From: CAYHZL01 sp964361075
GTDB lineage: Bacteria; Bacteroidota; Ignavibacteria; UBA10030; UBA8401
Length of the DNA: 9,365 bases
Assembly (NCBI GenBank): GCA_964361075.1
Contig: CAYHZL010000142.1
Location: 1 to 9,365 of the forward strand
Direction of reading: 5' to 3'
In this document: piece by piece, positions 6,529 through 9,365 of the stretch
How positions within the stretch are numbered: position 1 is the first letter of the stretch
Layout: every line of letters starts with the position of its first letter
The notes under the pieces: model-generated
The model's input: the letters and a program-made list of their open reading frames with translations, nothing else
Database searches by the model: none
What the model was told of the DNA's origin: nothing
Translations under genes and position numbers: made by a program

Positions 6529-8067
6529 TCAATGTTTAAAATGGCGAATACCGGTAAACACCATGGCAATATCGTTTGCATCAGCGGCGGCAATAACTTC
6601 TTCATCGCGCACCGAGCCGCCGGGTTGAATGACTGCGGTTGCACCGGCTTTTGCTGCCTCCAGCAAACCATCTGCAAAAGGAAAAAATGCATCGGAGGCA
6701 ACAACGCTCTTTTGCAATGAAATATTTCCTTCAGCCGCTTTCCATACTGCAAGTTTTGATGAATCGAGGCGCGACATTTGTCCCGCGCCAACGCCGAGTG
6801 TTCTATCCGATGCTGCGTACACAATGGCGTTCGATTTTACATGCTTTACAACTTTCCAACCGAACATCAGCGCGTTCATTTCATTTTCGGATGGTGCGCG
6901 TTTCGTAACAACTTTCACATCGGCAGCAGAAATTTTTTTTGCGTCAATGGTTTGCACAAGAAGTCCGCCGGCAACAGCTTTAATATCAAGTTGAAGGAAA
7001 GAAGAAGCGTTCAATAATTGCAAAAGGCGTCTCTCTTTTTTCTTCATCAAAAATTCTGCAACGCCATTTTCAAACGAAGGCGCAATAATAATTTCTGTAA
7101 AAATTTCGTTCATCGCTTCTGCCGCTTGCATATCAAGCGAACGATTGACTGCGATGATTCCTCCGAACGGTGCTTTCATATCGGTAGCAAATGCTTTGCG
7201 GTACGCTTCAAGCAATGTCGGTGCAGTGCCAACTCCGCACGGATTTGTATGCTTCACAATAACAACTGTCGGTGCATCAAACTCTGAAACTAACGAAGCG
7301 GCGGCTTGCGCATCAATAATATTGTTGTACGAAAGTTCTTTGCCGTGGAGTTTCTTGAAATGTTTTTCGAAGTTACCGTAGAGCGCTGCTGCTTGATGCG
7401 GATTTTCACCATAACGCAAATCGGTTGCTTTGTGTAACGAAACAGTTAATGTTTCCGGAAATGTCTGTTCGGTTTTCGATGTTGCCCGCAAATAATTTGA
7501 AATAGCGGCATCATAATGGGCTGTATGTTGAAAAACTTCTTTCGCTAATTCAAAACAAAATTCCTCGCTGACAGCACCGCGTTGCTCTTTCATTTCCTTC
7601 AACAGTGAATTGTAGCGTGCAGGATTCACGATCACTGCGGTAAAGCGATAATTTTTTGCTGCGGAACGAAGCATCGTTGGTCCGCCGATATCTATATTTT
7701 CAATTGCTTCTTCTAACTTTGCGTTTGGTTTCGCAATTGTTTCTTCGAAAGGATATAAATTGACGATGACAAGATCAATTGGTGTGATACCCTGCTCGCG
7801 TAATTGTTTTTGATGTTCAGCATCATCGAGCACTGCCAACAATCCGGCATGTACCGCAGGATGCAATGTTTTTACTCTGCCGTCAAGAATTTCCGGGAAA
7901 CCTGTTATTTCTGAAATTGGTTTCGCGGGAATATTGTTTGAGGTGAGCAGTGCATGAGTTCCGCCGGTGGAAATAATTTCAACACCCATCACTGCAAGTT
8001 CTCGTGCTATCTCAACAATTCCTGATTTATCTGAAACACTGATAAGTGCGCGTTTAATCTGTAACAA
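6529..8067 (-). CDS. purH: Bifunctional AICAR formyltransferase / IMP cyclohydrolase PurH
   Basis: PurH performs the last two steps of de novo purine synthesis: formyl transfer from 10-formyltetrahydrofolate to AICAR, then ring closure to IMP, in the cytoplasm. The product has 512 residues, a full-length protein. The IMP cyclohydrolase (MGS-like) domain spans about 1-190, with SVSDKSGI, ISTGGTHAL, GRVKTLHPAVHAG, VNLYPFEET and NIDIGGPTMLRSAAKNY. The transformylase domain follows, with LRYGENPHQ (218-224), the Lys-His pair 272-273 in VKHTNPCGVG, FGGIIAVNR, GVGAGQMSR, SDAFFPF and QPGGSVRD, ending TGIRHFKH. The start is TTG at 8067; AAGGAA is 5 bases upstream and homologues begin close to IKRALISVSD. 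It lies downstream of purN, with an element insertion in the gap, and upstream of mreB. Confidence 0.97.
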   Translation of the reverse strand: MLQIKRALISVSDKSGIVEIARELAVMGVEIISTGGTHALLTSNNIPAKPISEITGFPEILDGRVKTLHPAVHAGLLAVLDDAEHQKQLREQGITPIDLVIVNLYPFEETIAKPNAKLEEAIENIDIGGPTMLRSAAKNYRFTAVIVNPARYNSLLKEMKEQRGAVSEEFCFELAKEVFQHTAHYDAAISNYLRATSKTEQTFPETLTVSLHKATDLRYGENPHQAAALYGNFEKHFKKLHGKELSYNNIIDAQAAASLVSEFDAPTVVIVKHTNPCGVGTAPTLLEAYRKAFATDMKAPFGGIIAVNRSLDMQAAEAMNEIFTEIIIAPSFENGVAEFLMKKKERRLLQLLNASSFLQLDIKAVAGGLLVQTIDAKKISAADVKVVTKRAPSENEMNALMFGWKVVKHVKSNAIVYAASDRTLGVGAGQMSRLDSSKLAVWKAAEGNISLQKSVVASDAFFPFADGLLEAAKAGATAVIQPGGSVRDEEVIAAADANDIAMVFTGIRHFKH

Positions 8068-8072
8068 AGATA

Positions 8073-8078
8073 TTCCTT
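8073..8078 (-). promoter_or_regulatory. Shine-Dalgarno sequence supporting the TTG start of purH
   Basis: The minus strand reads AAGGAATATCTTTG. AAGGAA lies 5 bases before the TTG codon at 8067, and no ATG is available in frame near the conserved N-terminus. This supports TTG as the initiation codon. Confidence 0.6.
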
Positions 8079-8126
8079 TTTTATCCCGTCAAGAGTTTTA
8101 AATTATTTGAAGGAGTAGTTTATAAT

Positions 8127-8264
8127 GGGCATCTCTAAAAACAGTGTCGTCATTGCGATCCGCCGAAGGCGGAGAAGCAATCTTCGTTTCTGTATAATAG
8201 GAAAGGATTGCTTCGGTCGTTCCTTCCTCGCAATGACAATTTGTTTAGGTTTTTAGAGATGTCC
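8127..8264. mobile_element. Small non-autonomous element, GGGCATCTC family, core type A, overlapping the purN 3' end
   Basis: This 138-bp element has GGGCATCTCTAAAAAC (8127-8142) and GTTTTTAGAGATGTCC (8249-8264), one mismatch between ends. The core matches that of 4942-5080 but in the opposite orientation: here the right side carries the CCTAAACAAATTGTCATTG end. A sub-palindrome TCCGCCGAAGGCGGA (8159-8173) sits in one arm. Flanks are TAAT and TAAC, a possible decayed 4-bp duplication. The right end encodes the last residues and stop codon of purN. It occupies most of the purN-purH spacer. Confidence 0.78.
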
Positions 8265-8858
8265 TAACGTAATTGTTCCTTCCGCTATCATTTCAATAAC
8301 GCGCGGAAGAATCTCATGTTCAATGTTCAAAACTTTTTGTGCAAGTGTTTCTGCAGTATCGTTTGCATCAACGGCAATTTTCTGCTGCAAAAGAATTGCT
8401 CCTTTATCGTACTCTTCATCCACAATGTGCACGGTTGCGCCGGAAAATTTTTCGTTGGCGGCAATGACAGCTTCGTGAACAAAGTGCCCGTACATTCCTG
8501 CACCGCCAAACTTCGGCAGCAGCGCCGGATGAATGTTGATAATGTGATTGCGATAGCGTTGAATTATTTTTGCATCAATTTTTTTCATATATCCTGCAAG
8601 CACAATCACATTCACCGCATATCGTTCGAGTGTATCAAGAATGTGCTGCGTGAAAATTTCTGTTGAAGGAAATTGCTTCTGGCTGATATGAAACGCCGGA
8701 ATGTGAAACGACCGGGCGAGTAACAACGCACCTGCATCTGAATTATTGCTGAGTACAATAACAACCCGAGCATTAATTTTTTTTTCGCTTATTGATTTGC
8801 AGAGCGCCTCGAAATTTGAGCCGCGCCCCGATGCAAATACCGCAATATTGAGCAACAC
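8253..8858 (-). CDS. purN: Phosphoribosylglycinamide formyltransferase PurN
   Basis: PurN transfers a formyl group from 10-formyltetrahydrofolate to glycinamide ribonucleotide, step three of purine synthesis. The product has 201 residues, a normal length. The phosphate-binding loop FASGRGSN is at 8-15, NIHPALLPKFGG at 108-119 carries the catalytic Asn108 and His110, and Asp151 in EEYDKGAILLQ supplies the third catalytic position. GMYGHFVHEAV at 121-131 is the form typical of Bacteroidota PurN. The start is taken as GTG 8858, with TTG at 8855 as an alternative; ATG at 8860 is out of frame. No clear Shine-Dalgarno is present. The final codons Gly-His-Leu-stop lie inside the inverted end of the mobile element at 8127-8264. 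It is the first gene of the purN-purH-mreB-mreC series and is preceded by a good promoter. Confidence 0.95.
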   Translation of the reverse strand: MLLNIAVFASGRGSNFEALCKSISEKKINARVVIVLSNNSDAGALLLARSFHIPAFHISQKQFPSTEIFTQHILDTLERYAVNVIVLAGYMKKIDAKIIQRYRNHIINIHPALLPKFGGAGMYGHFVHEAVIAANEKFSGATVHIVDEEYDKGAILLQQKIAVDANDTAETLAQKVLNIEHEILPRVIEMIAEGTITLGHL

Positions 8859-8890
8859 ATTACCAAAAATATTTTTAAAATCACTGTGTG

Positions 8891-8919
8891 AATGTAATCA
8901 TAAAAGATTGCTTTGTCAA
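8891..8919 (-). promoter_or_regulatory. Sigma70-type promoter of purN
   Basis: On the minus strand a perfect TTGACA (8914-8919) is followed by a 17-base spacer and TACATT (8891-8896; 4 of 6 consensus bases). Transcription would begin near 8884 and give a leader of only about 25 bases before the GTG codon, too short for a purine riboswitch. This is the only strong promoter seen upstream of the four-gene series. Confidence 0.65.
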
Positions 8920-8980
8920 CGAATTGGGCTGATTTTTCAGGGTTTTTTGAAGATTTTTATGAAACAATACTTCACGAAGT

Positions 8981-9033
8981 GATGGTGGCGAAGTCCCGAA
9001 GGGATGGTTTCGCCACCATCCCTTCGGGACTTC
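8981..9033. repeat. Overlapping perfect hairpins of the CCTTCGGG family
   Basis: GAAGTCCCGAAGGGATGGT (8990-9008) pairs perfectly with 9015-9033 over 19 bp with a 6-base loop. Within the same stretch GATGGTGGCGAA (8981-8992) pairs perfectly with TTCGCCACCATC (9009-9020). The two stems share bases and exclude each other. The unit is non-coding, and a plus-strand ORF across it merely translates the repeat. Confidence 0.75.
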
Positions 9034-9090
9034 ACTCACGTTGTTCGTCTTTCGAACTCAGGTTGTTGTGTTTTGAGTTTGAATCAATGA

Positions 9091-9211
9091 AGATGTCAGA
9101 CACCTTCTTATTAAATTTCAGAAAAATAAAAAGTTTTCACGCATTTGATCGGCAAGTCCAAAGGACCACTTTGGCGAAGCCATTCCTTCGGAACGTGGGT
9201 GTCTGACATCT
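9091..9211. repeat. 121-bp element bounded by AGATGTCAGACACC inverted repeats
   Basis: AGATGTCAGACACC (9091-9104) and GGTGTCTGACATCT (9198-9211) are perfectly complementary over 14 bp. The pairing continues outward to TGA/TCA with a one-base offset. The interior has an AT-rich left half and a right half with CAAGTCCAAAGGACCACTTTG and GGCGAAGCCATTCCTTCGGA, shared with other repeats in the window. Flanking bases show no target duplication. It may be a small mobile element or an extragenic palindrome family. The whole 8920-9240 gene-free stretch consists of this element, the hairpins at 8981-9033 and unremarkable AT-rich sequence. Confidence 0.6.
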
Positions 9212-9276
9212 CTCACTTTTTCAGTGTGAACTAATTATAGAGCAATATTATTTTTTCGTTATTACAAAAATATTAC

Positions 9277-9305
9277 TTGCTTTTTATATTTCCTCTTGCT
9301 AACAT
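9277..9305 (+). promoter_or_regulatory. Possible plus-strand promoter at the right edge
   Basis: TTGCTT (9277-9282), a 17-base spacer and TAACAT (9300-9305) fit a sigma70-type promoter; each box matches 4 of 6 consensus bases. It would serve a gene diverging from purN that begins at or beyond the window end. AT-rich sequence upstream makes chance matches easy. Confidence 0.35.
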
Positions 9306-9353
9306 AGCCACAGATTAAATTAGCGGGAGCAATTACAGAAACGGAGTTGTGTG

Positions 9354-9365
9354 GTGGAAACAAGT
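9354..9365 (+). CDS. Possible start of a divergent gene, only four codons visible
   Basis: GGAG at 9343-9346 lies 7 bases before GTG at 9354, which opens GTG GAA ACA AGT and runs off the window. An in-frame GTG at 9351 is an alternative. The arrangement follows the possible promoter at 9277-9305 with a leader of about 40 bases. No product can be named from four codons. Confidence 0.25.

Noticed and set aside
6297..6824. Minus-strand ORF of 175 codons overlapping purH and mreB
   Set aside because: It lies in another frame of two firmly identified genes and crosses the repeat; its VIPAEAGIHKMDA stretch is the usual repeat artefact.
8085..8126. TTGACG and TATAAA motifs between purN and purH as a separate purH promoter
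   Set aside because: TTGACG has no -10 box at suitable spacing, and TATAAA lacks a recognisable -35 box 16-18 bases upstream.
8859..8890. Purine riboswitch in the purN leader
   Set aside because: The predicted leader is about 25 bases, too short for any known purine-sensing riboswitch, and no conserved junction motifs are seen.
8913..9206. Plus-strand ORF of 97 codons starting MSTNWADFSG
   Set aside because: Much of it translates palindromic repeat DNA (VAKSRRDGFATIPSGL), there is no ribosome-binding site, and no protein family is recognisable.
1..9365. CRISPR array or tandem repeat array
   Set aside because: The repeats are dispersed, palindromic, and in both orientations; none shows regular spacing with unique spacers.

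Overview
The window comes from a moderately AT-rich bacterial chromosome, most likely of the Bacteroidota/Chlorobi (FCB) group and plausibly an Ignavibacteria-like lineage. This assignment is an inference. It rests on the Oar-type outer-membrane receptor with an N-terminal carboxypeptidase-regulatory-like domain, the purN-purH-mreB-mreC order known from that group, the Bacteroidota-type PurN signature, and the many short palindromic repeats between genes. Some genes have a clear Shine-Dalgarno sequence (the receptor, purH) and others do not (mreB, mreC).

All five complete genes lie on the minus strand, so transcription runs from high to low coordinates. From the right: a possible divergent plus-strand gene begins at the window edge. 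Then comes a repeat-filled spacer, a good sigma70-like promoter, and purN (glycinamide ribonucleotide formyltransferase). purH follows (AICAR formyltransferase/IMP cyclohydrolase), then mreB (actin-like cell-shape protein) and mreC (its periplasmic scaffold partner). purN and purH both use 10-formyltetrahydrofolate in purine synthesis. mreB and mreC belong to the elongasome that guides lateral wall synthesis. To the left of mreC, where mreD would be expected, there is a mobile-element copy and a small transposase-like remnant. After that a separate transcription unit carries a 1084-residue TonB-dependent receptor with its own promoter, Shine-Dalgarno sequence and intrinsic terminator.

The noteworthy content is between the genes. 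Every spacer has been invaded by small non-coding elements. A family about 131-139 bp long, with 16-17 bp ends reading GGGCATCTCTAAAAAC, is present three times with two unrelated cores; one copy supplies the last codons and stop of purN. A 469-bp element with perfect 18-bp inverted ends and a 10-bp flanking direct repeat sits between mreB and mreC and itself contains a copy of the first family. A third family is built on TCCCTTCGGGA palindromes and shows a paired (compensating) base change between copies. Repeats upstream of mreB also create a false in-frame N-terminal extension. A terminator-like hairpin lies just before mreC. I see no RNA genes, CRISPR arrays, defence systems or other novel coding system; the interest lies in the layered small elements and their effects on gene ends and expression.
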